DNA from: Brevibacillus choshinensis | GTDB taxonomy: Bacteria; Bacillota; Bacilli; Brevibacillales; Brevibacillaceae | Direction of reading: 5' to 3' | Length of the DNA stretch: 64,000 nt | Assembly: GCF_001420695.1 (NCBI RefSeq) | Contig: NZ_LJJB01000007.1 | Coordinates: 879,890-943,889 of the forward strand | Shown here: positions 8,370 through 15,643 of the stretch, in pieces | Layout: each line of letters starts with the position of its first letter | Position numbering within the stretch: the first letter of the stretch is position 1 | The notes under the pieces: generated by a model | The model's input: the letters and a program-made list of their open reading frames with translations, nothing else | Told to the model about the DNA's origin: nothing | Database searches by the model: none | Program-made: the position numbers and the translations under genes

Positions 8370-9028
8370 AAGAGACAGAGAGCTATCGCGAACGGATTGC
8401 CCGACGTGCTGCTTTGGAAGTCGAGGATGGAATGATCATCAACCTCGGCATCGGTATTCCGACAATGGTAGCTGATTTTATCCCTTCTGACGTACGGGTC
8501 ATGTTTCACGCCGAGAACGGGATATTGGGTACGGGTCCCAGTCCGCAAAAAGGGGAGGAAAACCCGATGCTCTGTAATGCTGGCGGTTTTCCCGTCACGC
8601 TAGCGACAGGGGCTTCCTTTTTTGATAGTGCTACTGCTTTTGCTATTATCCGTCGTGGTCTTCTCGATATGACGATCTTGGGAGTCCTGGAAGTAAGTCA
8701 GAGCGGGGATATCGCCAACTGGATCGTTCCAGGCAAACGCGTACCGGGAATGGGTGGTGCGATGGAGCTGGCGCAAAAAGCGAAAAAGGTTATGGTTGTA
8801 ACCACCCATCTCGATAAAAATGGTCGCTCTAAAATCGTCAGGGAGTGCTCACTGCCTCTGACTGCAAAGAACGCGGCCGATTGGATCATCACAGATATGG
8901 CCGTCATGCAGGTCATGCCTGACGGGCTGTACTTGCGCGAGGTCATGTATCCGTATTGCGTGGCAGATGTGATCGGTGCGACAGAAGCCGAACTGAAAAT
9001 CGACGGCGAGGTAGGCGTATTTCGATAA
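8351..9028 (+). CDS. yodR: CoA-transferase subunit B, YodR-like
   Basis: A 225-residue beta subunit carrying the catalytic glutamate of family I CoA-transferases in FHAENGILGTGP, preceded by LGIGIPTMVA. It pairs with the A subunit just upstream. Several starts are possible (TTG 8345, ATG 8351, ATG 8357). ATG 8351 is preferred because GAAGGGG lies about 10 bases before it, while 8345 is too close. The overlap with the preceding gene supports stoichiometric synthesis. The keto-acid substrate is inferred from cluster context. Confidence 0.88.
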   Translation: MGMGEVKETESYRERIARRAALEVEDGMIINLGIGIPTMVADFIPSDVRVMFHAENGILGTGPSPQKGEENPMLCNAGGFPVTLATGASFFDSATAFAIIRRGLLDMTILGVLEVSQSGDIANWIVPGKRVPGMGGAMELAQKAKKVMVVTTHLDKNGRSKIVRECSLPLTAKNAADWIITDMAVMQVMPDGLYLREVMYPYCVADVIGATEAELKIDGEVGVFR

Positions 9029-9069
9029 GGAACAGCGAAACCAAATATCCGCGAGTCAGGAGGAAGATC

Positions 9070-10353
9070 ATGGCAAACTGGCAGTCTCTCATTCGGGAAC
9101 AGTTGGAAAAGGACCGGGAAGCGGCGACCGCACTGCTGCAAGATTGGGTAAAAGATCCAAGCGTACAAGGTGACGAGGAATCCATTCAGGAGAGCATCGC
9201 GAAAACATTGGCTTCGATGGGCTTGGACGTCGACCTTTGGGTGATGGAAGGCGAGGAGCTGCTACAGCATCCGTACTTTGTTTCCCCACGTCAGGCATTC
9301 GCGGGCAGTCCCAATGTGGTCGGGGTATGGAAGGGTGCTGGCGAAGGTCGCTCCATCATTTTAAATGGACACGTGGACGTGGTACCTGCAGGTGATCAGG
9401 CCCAATGGAGCGATGATCCTTTCAGTGGCAAAGTGGAGGATGGCAAGCTGTTCGGACGTGGCGCAACAGACATGAAAGGGGGAAACCTTTCTTCCCTTCT
9501 GGCTATTCAAGTGCTACAGAAACTAGGGGTGCAGTTAAAAGGTGATGTCATTTTCCAAAGCGTAGTGGAAGAGGAGAGCGGTGGGGCAGGCACGTTGGCG
9601 ACCATTCTGCGAGGCTACAAGGCAGATGCCGCACTCATCCCGGAACCGACGAACATGAAGATTTTCCCGAAACAGCAAGGATCCATGTGGTTCCGATTGA
9701 CTGTAAAAGGTCGTTCCGCTCACGGAGGAACTCGCTATGAAGGCGTGAGTGCCATCGAAAAAAGCTTGGCCGTCGTTCAAGCTGTGGGGAGTCTGGAAAA
9801 GGAACGAAACGATCGACTGGACGATCCGCTGTATGAAAAACTGCCGATTCCCATCCCGATTAATATCGGCGTGATTGAGGGCGGTAAATGGCCATCGTCT
9901 GTGGCCGATCTGGTCAAACTGGAAGGGCGTATGGGTGTTGCACCAGGGGAGCAAATGGAGGACGCAAAGGCAGAGATGGCAGCTGCCCTGAAAGGTCTTG
10001 CCGAGATCGACCCTTGGTTCGCAGAACAGCCGGTGGAGTTAGAGTGGTACGGTGCGAGATGGGTCCCAGGAGCGGTAGCAGAAGATCATCCATTGATGGA
10101 AATCTTGCATCGTCAATTTGTTGAGGTGACAGGAGAGCGTGCTGTCGTGGAGGCGTCTCCATGGGGTACAGACGGGGGACTGCTGACAGCTTTGGCGGAT
10201 ACACCTGCGATCGTAGTAGGTCCTGGGGTGACGCAGGTCGCTCATTACCCAAATGAGTACATCGTGCTGGATGACGTGTTCCGTTGCGCAGAAATCTTTG
10301 CACTTACCTTGATTGAATGGTGCGGCATTGCCGATACGAATAACCAAAACTAG
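9070..10353 (+). CDS. yodQ: M20-family deacylase, YodQ-like
   Basis: A 427-residue ArgE/DapE-type zinc amidohydrolase. Metal and catalytic motifs are all present: NGHVDVVPAGD, GRGATDMKGG, the paired glutamates in VVEEESGG and a C-terminal segment starting ASPWGTDGGLL. In this cluster it most plausibly removes the N-acetyl group added by AblB, releasing a free amine late in the pathway (inference). The frame is open 114 bases upstream, but ATG 9070 has AGGAGG 6-7 bases before it. A 41-base gap follows the CoA-transferase B gene. Confidence 0.88.
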   Translation: MANWQSLIREQLEKDREAATALLQDWVKDPSVQGDEESIQESIAKTLASMGLDVDLWVMEGEELLQHPYFVSPRQAFAGSPNVVGVWKGAGEGRSIILNGHVDVVPAGDQAQWSDDPFSGKVEDGKLFGRGATDMKGGNLSSLLAIQVLQKLGVQLKGDVIFQSVVEEESGGAGTLATILRGYKADAALIPEPTNMKIFPKQQGSMWFRLTVKGRSAHGGTRYEGVSAIEKSLAVVQAVGSLEKERNDRLDDPLYEKLPIPIPINIGVIEGGKWPSSVADLVKLEGRMGVAPGEQMEDAKAEMAAALKGLAEIDPWFAEQPVELEWYGARWVPGAVAEDHPLMEILHRQFVEVTGERAVVEASPWGTDGGLLTALADTPAIVVGPGVTQVAHYPNEYIVLDDVFRCAEIFALTLIEWCGIADTNNQN

Positions 10354-10369
10354 AAGGAGAGGGTTAACC

Positions 10370-11728
10370 ATGAGTCCAATTACAACGAAGTTCATCCAAT
10401 TGAAAACAGCTGTTCCGGGGCCAAAATCTCAAGAAATGCTCGCGAAAAAAGAAGCGAATGTGCCACGTGGGCCATCCAACACCACATCTGCGTTTGTTGC
10501 CAAAGCAGAAGGCGCGTTGCTCACGGACATCGATGGCAATACGTTTATTGATTTTGCTGGCGCGATCGGTTCGATCAATGCGGGTCACTGCCCACCAGCT
10601 GTCGTCGAAGCCCTCAAGGAACAACTGGATCAGTACATACACACATGCTTCCACGTGATGATGTATGAGCCATACGTCAAGCTCGCTGAAAAACTGAATC
10701 AAATCACACCAGGGGACCATGCGAAAAAGACGTTCTTCCTGAATAGTGGTGCTGAAGCAGTGGAAAACGCGGTGAAAATTGCCCGTAAATTCACAGGTCG
10801 CAAAGCGATCATTTCCTTTGAACGTGGCTTCCACGGACGTACGCTGCTCGCAATGTCTCTGACAAGCAAAGTGCGTCCTTATAAGTATGAATTCGGACCG
10901 TTTGCACCTGACACATACAAAATGACCTATCCGTACTACTACCGCTCTCCATACGATGCTTCGCCTGAGGAGACAGATGCAGAAGTATTGCGCCGTTTCG
11001 AAGACTTTTTCCTCGCTGAAGTAGCGGCAGATAACGTAGCAGCGATTATCATGGAGCCGGTCCAAGGCGAAGGTGGTTTCATCGTTCCTTCCAAAACCTT
11101 TGTACAAGGCGTAAGAGCCATTTGCGATAAGTACGGAATTCTCTTGATCGCGGATGAAGTGCAGACCGGTTTTGGACGTACCGGAAAAATGTTTGCCATG
11201 GAGCACTACGATGTCGTTCCAGATATCATTACCATGTCCAAATCTATGGGGGCAGGCATGCCGATCAGTGCGGTTACTGGTCGAGCAGAAATCATGGATG
11301 CTCCGAATCCTGGAGAAATCGGCGGTACGTATGGCGGAAGTCCGCTTGGTTGTGTAGCCGCACTGAAAGTCATCGAAATGATGGAGCAGGATGGGTTCTT
11401 GGATCGAGCGAACAAAATTGGTGACACCATTCTCAAACGATTCGAGCAGTTCAAGCAGCAATTTGCTGAAGTGGGCGATGCTCGCGGCCTCGGCGCTATG
11501 TGCGGGATCGAACTGGTGAAAGACAAAGGGACCAAGGAACCGAATAAAGAACTGACAGCAAAAATCGTTCAGGCTTGCTACCAAAATGGACTGGTTGTGA
11601 TGTCTGCTGGGCTATACAGCAATGTGATCCGGATTCTTTCCCCGTTGGTCATTACTGAAGAACAGCTGGAAGAAGGCTTGAACGTGCTGGAGAGTGTCCT
11701 GACTGAACTGTGCACACCTAATCGCTAA
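10370..11728 (+). CDS. gabT: 4-aminobutyrate-type aminotransferase
   Basis: A 452-residue class III aminotransferase of the GABA/5-aminovalerate group: NSGAEAVENAVKIAR, FERGFHGRTLLAMSLT, LLIADEVQTGFGRTG and the PLP lysine in MSKSMGAGMPI. GabT converts GABA plus 2-oxoglutarate to succinate semialdehyde plus glutamate. Its place directly after a deacylase and before an aldehyde dehydrogenase suggests it handles the deacetylated product of the lysine route. The start follows AGAAGGAGAGG. It is a second, clearly different aminotransferase in the same operon; exact substrate preference cannot be read from sequence. Confidence 0.88.
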   Translation: MSPITTKFIQLKTAVPGPKSQEMLAKKEANVPRGPSNTTSAFVAKAEGALLTDIDGNTFIDFAGAIGSINAGHCPPAVVEALKEQLDQYIHTCFHVMMYEPYVKLAEKLNQITPGDHAKKTFFLNSGAEAVENAVKIARKFTGRKAIISFERGFHGRTLLAMSLTSKVRPYKYEFGPFAPDTYKMTYPYYYRSPYDASPEETDAEVLRRFEDFFLAEVAADNVAAIIMEPVQGEGGFIVPSKTFVQGVRAICDKYGILLIADEVQTGFGRTGKMFAMEHYDVVPDIITMSKSMGAGMPISAVTGRAEIMDAPNPGEIGGTYGGSPLGCVAALKVIEMMEQDGFLDRANKIGDTILKRFEQFKQQFAEVGDARGLGAMCGIELVKDKGTKEPNKELTAKIVQACYQNGLVVMSAGLYSNVIRILSPLVITEEQLEEGLNVLESVLTELCTPNR

Positions 11729-11746
11729 TGGATGGAGGAGTTTGCC

Positions 11747-13165
11747 ATGAAAAAAGCATGCTTTATCGGTGGTCAATGGTTGTCGTCTGCTGAATACGCC
11801 CCCTTGTATTCTCCATACAGCGGTGAAGAGATCGCCCAGATCCCGCAGGCTGATCCGGAAACGGTGAAAGCAGCGATTGCCGCAGCGGAAGAAGCTACGG
11901 CGGTCATGCGGAAGATGCCTGCCTATCAACGAGCCGCTATTTTGGAAAAAATCGCGCTCTTGATGGATGAAAGGCTGGAAGAAGCAGCGAAAATCATCGC
12001 GCTGGAAGCCGGCAAGCCGATCAAAACGGCTCGTGGTGAGGTGATTCGTACGATTCAGACGTACAAGTTCGCTGCCGAAGAAGCCAAGCGCATTCACGGG
12101 GAGACTTTGCCGCTGGATGCAGCTATAGGTGGCGAAGGCAGACTGGCGTACACGGTTCGGGAGCCGCTCGGTGTAATCGGTGCGATCACGCCGTTTAACT
12201 TCCCGATGAACCTCGTCGCGCACAAGGTAGGACCAGCCCTGGCAGCAGGCAATGCGGTTGTCCTGAAGCCAGCCTCCCAGACACCTCTCTCAGCCTTTTT
12301 CCTGGCAGAGGTCGCTGAACAGGCTGGTGTTCCGGCAGGTGCCTTGAACGTAGTGACAGGCAGCGGAGCCTCCGTCGGGGATCTCTTGGTGAAGGATCCG
12401 CGCGTCAAAGCGCTGACCTTTACTGGAAGTCCCGCAGTCGGGATCGATATTCGCAATCGGGCAGGACTGAAGCGAGTCACGTTGGAGCTGGGTTCCAATT
12501 CAGCTGTGATTATCGATCGCGATGTGAATCTCGACGAAGTCATCCCACGCTGCATTTTTGGGGCATTTGCCTACTCCGGTCAAGTATGTATTTCAGTCCA
12601 ACGAATTTACGTCGTAAAAGAACGATTTGAAGAATTCGTCAGCAAGTTCGTCGCCGAGACAAACAAGCTGCGCGGGGGAGACGCCTTGACTGAGGATGCT
12701 GATTATTCCGCAATGATCAGTCCTCGTGAGACGGAGCGAGCTGTGGCGTGGATCGAGGAAGCGAAGCAGCATGGCGCGCGTGTAGAGTGCGGCGGCGAAG
12801 TGGTAGATCGTATGTTGCAGCCAACCGTTCTGACAGGAGTGCCTGCGGATGCGAAGGTATCATGCCAGGAAGTGTTTGGTCCGGTCGTACTAATCAACGC
12901 TGTAGAGTCTGTTCAGGAAGCGATCGAGCTGGTGAACGATTCTCGCTATGGTCTGCAGGCAGGCTTGTACACGAGCAACCTCGGACTCGCTCTGCAGGCT
13001 GCCGACGAGCTGCATGTAGGCGGCGTTATGATCAACGATATTCCGACGTTCCGCGTGGATCATATGCCATATGGAGGCGTAAAGGAGAGCGGGATGGGGC
13101 GAGAAGGCGTGAAGTACGCAATTGAGGAACTGACCGAGCTCAAATTGGTGGTTATTAAAAAGTAA
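11747..13165 (+). CDS. Aldehyde dehydrogenase (succinate-semialdehyde type role likely)
   Basis: A 472-residue NAD(P)-dependent aldehyde dehydrogenase. The catalytic cysteine is in YSGQVCISVQRIYV and the general-base glutamate in LELGSNSAV; the cofactor region PFNFPMNLVAHK is intact. ELGSNSA instead of ELGGKSP places it in a subgroup including lactaldehyde and phosphonoacetaldehyde dehydrogenases rather than the GabD core, so substrate is uncertain. Context, 18 bases after gabT and last in the operon, favours oxidation of succinate semialdehyde. ATG 11747 has GGAGGAG 6 bases before it. A strong terminator follows. Confidence 0.85.
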   Translation: MKKACFIGGQWLSSAEYAPLYSPYSGEEIAQIPQADPETVKAAIAAAEEATAVMRKMPAYQRAAILEKIALLMDERLEEAAKIIALEAGKPIKTARGEVIRTIQTYKFAAEEAKRIHGETLPLDAAIGGEGRLAYTVREPLGVIGAITPFNFPMNLVAHKVGPALAAGNAVVLKPASQTPLSAFFLAEVAEQAGVPAGALNVVTGSGASVGDLLVKDPRVKALTFTGSPAVGIDIRNRAGLKRVTLELGSNSAVIIDRDVNLDEVIPRCIFGAFAYSGQVCISVQRIYVVKERFEEFVSKFVAETNKLRGGDALTEDADYSAMISPRETERAVAWIEEAKQHGARVECGGEVVDRMLQPTVLTGVPADAKVSCQEVFGPVVLINAVESVQEAIELVNDSRYGLQAGLYTSNLGLALQAADELHVGGVMINDIPTFRVDHMPYGGVKESGMGREGVKYAIEELTELKLVVIKK

Positions 13166-13182
13166 GCTTGTGGTAGCGAAGA

Positions 13183-13220
13183 CTGGCTCCCGTGCAAGAG
13201 GCTGGGAGCCAGTTATTTAT
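13183..13220 (+). terminator. Terminator of the lysine/GABA operon
   Basis: CTGGCTCCC (13183-13191) pairs with GGGAGCCAG (13204-13212), followed by TTATTTATTT. It closes the six-gene run. Confidence 0.8.
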
Positions 13221-13234
13221 TTGGAAGCTAACTC

Positions 13235-13264
13235 TTGCATTTCAGAAACGAGCTGTGCTATAGT
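13235..13264 (+). promoter_or_regulatory. Promoter of tRNA-Ser
   Basis: TTGCAT (13235-13240) and TATAGT (13259-13264), 18 bases apart; the tRNA starts 18 bases after the -10. Confidence 0.7.
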
Positions 13265-13281
13265 AAGACTTGTTGAAACGT

Positions 13282-13370
13282 GGAGGGATACCGAAGTGGT
13301 CATAACGGGGCGGTCTTGAAAACCGTTAGAGTGAAAGCTCACGCGGGTTCGAATCCTGCTCCCTCCGCCA
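13282..13370 (+). tRNA. tRNA-Ser (anticodon TGA)
   Basis: An 89-base cloverleaf with a long variable arm typical of tRNA-Ser. The acceptor stem GGAGGGA (13282-13288) pairs with TCCCTCC (13360-13366), followed by discriminator G and encoded CCA. The anticodon loop CTTGAAA carries TGA, reading UCA and related serine codons. The T-loop GGTTCGAATCC is canonical. It has its own promoter and a terminator. Confidence 0.96.
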
Positions 13371-13385
13371 TACTTAAGCCGATTT

Positions 13386-13436
13386 ACGTTCCGTTGCTAG
13401 GGTGGCTTTACGAGCCCATGCACGGAACGTTTTTGA
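13386..13436 (+). terminator. Terminator after tRNA-Ser
   Basis: ACGTTCCGT (13386-13394) and ACGGAACGT (13422-13430) form a 9-bp stem with an internal GC-rich hairpin, followed by TTTTTGATTTT. Confidence 0.75.
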
Positions 13437-13608
13437 TTTTCAGTGAGACGGGCGCATTTCCTTCCAACTCCCTTGTATACCAACATTTACTTATAGAACC
13501 ATCAGTCACCCAGATGCATAATGGATTTGTAAGGAAAATCATCTAGTAAAACATCTGGGGAACTTGCGGCGAACTAATCAGCGCAGAGAGTCGTCGCTAT
13601 TTTTTTTA
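13437..13608 (+). ncRNA. Candidate small RNA unit 1 ending in a terminator
   Basis: No coding frame is credible here. CCCAGATG (13509-13516) pairs perfectly with CATCTGGG (13552-13559). Then GCGGCGA (13566-13572) pairs with TCGTCGC (13591-13597), followed by TATTTTTTTT, a convincing terminator. No gene lies between this and the preceding terminator, so the transcript ended here would be non-coding. No clear promoter was found and family is unknown. Confidence 0.35.
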
Positions 13609-13707
13609 CCCGTTTCAGGTACTCTTACCTATATATGCTTGTATGCAATAGGATGAAAATCGTGTATCTTAAATGTATTCACGTAAGTACTTAACGTACT
13701 ATCCCTT

Positions 13708-13740
13708 ATCTCCAACCTTTACCGGTTGGAGATTTTTTTT
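13708..13740 (+). terminator. Strong orphan terminator
   Basis: ATCTCCAACC (13708-13717) and GGTTGGAGAT (13724-13733) form a perfect 10-bp stem with a 6-base loop, followed by eight Ts in total. It has no coding gene in front of it; a second short non-coding transcript of about 100 bases from 13609 is possible. Confidence 0.8.
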
Positions 13741-13802
13741 GTCCCGTTCAGAGTTATCAAAGCTCAGGGCTTCTTGTAACCGTTTTTTTCCTTAAAATCC
13801 AG

Positions 13803-13918
13803 AAGAATCAATGTCGAAGTATAAGGCATAATGATATATCCTGTATGTAAGGACTCGATTGATTCTTGGGGCCCTGCGGCAGCTTCAAAAATGCAGACGG
13901 AGCTGTCGTCTTTTTTTG
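13803..13918 (+). ncRNA. Structured RNA or leader element before the acyl-CoA ligase
   Basis: AAGAATCAAT (13803-13812) and ATTGATTCTT (13858-13867) are a perfect 10-bp inverted repeat enclosing 45 bases. Next comes a terminator hairpin, CGGCAGCTTC (13877-13886) with GGAGCTGTCG (13899-13908) including two G-U pairs, then TCTTTTTTTG. A closed domain followed by a terminator 80 bases before an enzyme gene resembles a riboswitch or attenuator, but no known class was recognised. It could equally be a free small RNA. Confidence 0.45.
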
Positions 13919-13994
13919 TTTAAAAATATCAGAATATACTCATAATATCGAAAAAATTGTATACTAGGAGGAGACGAAGTAAGGAGGCGTGAAC

Positions 13995-15563
13995 ATGATC
14001 GAGGCCAAGCGAGTAAGGAGAAATACGTTAGGTGATATCCTCAGGCGAAGTCACAGGCGTTTCCCTGATAAGACGGCTCTGCAGTTTGAAGAAGAAGTAC
14101 TTACATACAGCCAGCTCGATCGAATCGTCAACCAAGCCGCAAATGCCTTGATTACCCATGGCTTGCAAAAAGGAGAGCGGGCTGCTGTCATCTCCCGCAA
14201 TTCAATGGACTTTGTTATCCTCAACTTCGCTTTGGCCAAAGCAGGTGTCATTATGGTTCCAATCAACTTTATGCTGAATCAGGAGGATGTAGCTTTCATT
14301 CTGGGCCATTCTGAGGTTAGCGCGGTCTTTGCATCCCCTGAGTTCCAGGAGCTCGCACAGGAGGCATTAGGGCTGTCTGGGCTTGTGCCTAAAGTATTGT
14401 CGGTGATCTCCAAGCCTGCCGCACAGGTCGGAGAGTGGTTGCCGTTTCGTTCCATGATCGACGGGGCAGACAAGCAAGAGCCGGATGTGGAGCTCGACGA
14501 CGAGGATGTTGCTCAAATCCTGTATACGAGCGGTACGGAGTCCAAGCCAAAGGGAGTCATGCTCACGCACAAGAGCATCATCTCGGAGTATGTCAGTACG
14601 ATTATTGATGGCGACATGAAGGAAGAGGACGTAGCCATTCATGCACTTCCCTTGTTTCATAGTGCTCAATTGCACTGCTTCTTAGGGCCATACATTTATT
14701 TAGGTGGAAGCGGTATCATCCTGGAAGTGGCGACACCGGCGCTCTTGCTGGAGTCAATAGAAACTTTTCAGGCGACGCAGTTGTTTTGCCCGCCGACTGT
14801 CTGGATCGCGTTGCTGCGCTCACCGGATTTTGCCTCGCGTAATCTCAGTTCCTTGAAGAAATGCTACTATGGTGCAGCGATCATGCCGGTCGAAGTCTTA
14901 AAAGAGCTGAATCAGCGCCTGCCAGATGCCCAGTTCTACAACTTCTATGGACAAACGGAAGTGGCTCCACTTGCAGCGGTGTTAAAACCGGGAGAGCAGA
15001 TCCGCAAGGCAGGTTCGGCTGGGAAGCCTGCACTCAACGTGGAGACGAAAATCGTGGACGACGAAGGAAACGAAGTGCCTCGTGGCAGTGTCGGTGAGAT
15101 CGTTCACCGGACGAGTCATGCCATGATTGGCTATTTCCGTGATCCAGAAAAGTCACAAACAGCGTTTTTGGGTGGTTGGTTCCATAGTGGGGATCTGGGC
15201 ATTATGGACGCGGAAGGATTCATTACTGTGGTCGACCGGAAAAAAGATATGATCAAGTCTGGCGGAGAAAATGTGGCAAGCCGGGAAGTGGAAGAATTGA
15301 TCTACTTGCATCCAAAGGTTTCTGAAGTCGCCGTCATTGGAATCCCGCATCCGTATTGGATCGAGGCAGTAACTGCGGTGGTCGTGCCAAAAGCGGGGGA
15401 AACACTGACAGAAGAGGAAATGCTCACATTTTGCAAGGAGCGCCTCTCGACGTTTAAAGCTCCCAAATACGTAGTCATCGCAGACAACCTGCCACGAAAT
15501 CCGAGTGGAAAAATATTGAAACGTGAGCTTCGCTTGCGATACGACGTTCTCGCTACGCAATGA
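13995..15563 (+). CDS. Acyl-CoA synthetase (AMP-forming)
   Basis: A 522-residue member of the ANL superfamily that activates a carboxylic acid to its CoA thioester through an acyl-adenylate. It has the P-loop-like ILYTSGTESKPKGVMLTH, the A5 motif FYGQTEVAP, HSGDLGIMD, the hinge DRKKDMIKSGGEN and the C-terminal catalytic lysine in NPSGKILKREL. The best match is fatty-acid CoA ligases such as B. subtilis YngI/LcfA; chain length cannot be told. ATG 13995 has AAGGAGG 7 bases upstream, better than GTG 13989. It stands alone with a terminator behind and a structured leader region in front. Confidence 0.88.
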   Translation: MIEAKRVRRNTLGDILRRSHRRFPDKTALQFEEEVLTYSQLDRIVNQAANALITHGLQKGERAAVISRNSMDFVILNFALAKAGVIMVPINFMLNQEDVAFILGHSEVSAVFASPEFQELAQEALGLSGLVPKVLSVISKPAAQVGEWLPFRSMIDGADKQEPDVELDDEDVAQILYTSGTESKPKGVMLTHKSIISEYVSTIIDGDMKEEDVAIHALPLFHSAQLHCFLGPYIYLGGSGIILEVATPALLLESIETFQATQLFCPPTVWIALLRSPDFASRNLSSLKKCYYGAAIMPVEVLKELNQRLPDAQFYNFYGQTEVAPLAAVLKPGEQIRKAGSAGKPALNVETKIVDDEGNEVPRGSVGEIVHRTSHAMIGYFRDPEKSQTAFLGGWFHSGDLGIMDAEGFITVVDRKKDMIKSGGENVASREVEELIYLHPKVSEVAVIGIPHPYWIEAVTAVVVPKAGETLTEEEMLTFCKERLSTFKAPKYVVIADNLPRNPSGKILKRELRLRYDVLATQ

Positions 15564-15584
15564 GTATCACGTAGCCATAAAAAT

Positions 15585-15624
15585 AGCCCGCTCTATGGTT
15601 TGGACGACCAAGAGCGGGCTTTCT
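15585..15624 (+). terminator. Terminator of the acyl-CoA synthetase gene
   Basis: AGCCCGCTCT (15585-15594) and AGAGCGGGCT (15611-15620) form a perfect 10-bp stem followed by TTCTT. It could also act for the convergent gene. Confidence 0.8.
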
Positions 15625-15643
15625 TATGGAGAAAGTGAAGGTC

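Noticed and set aside
10364-11584. 406-residue open frame on the minus strand
   Set aside because: Antisense to gabT; low-complexity Cys/Phe/Arg composition and no ribosome site. gabT has full family motifs on the other strand.
13280-13546. Open frame MEGYRSGHNGAVLKT on the plus strand
   Set aside because: It runs through the tRNA-Ser gene, its terminator and non-coding sequence; no gene.
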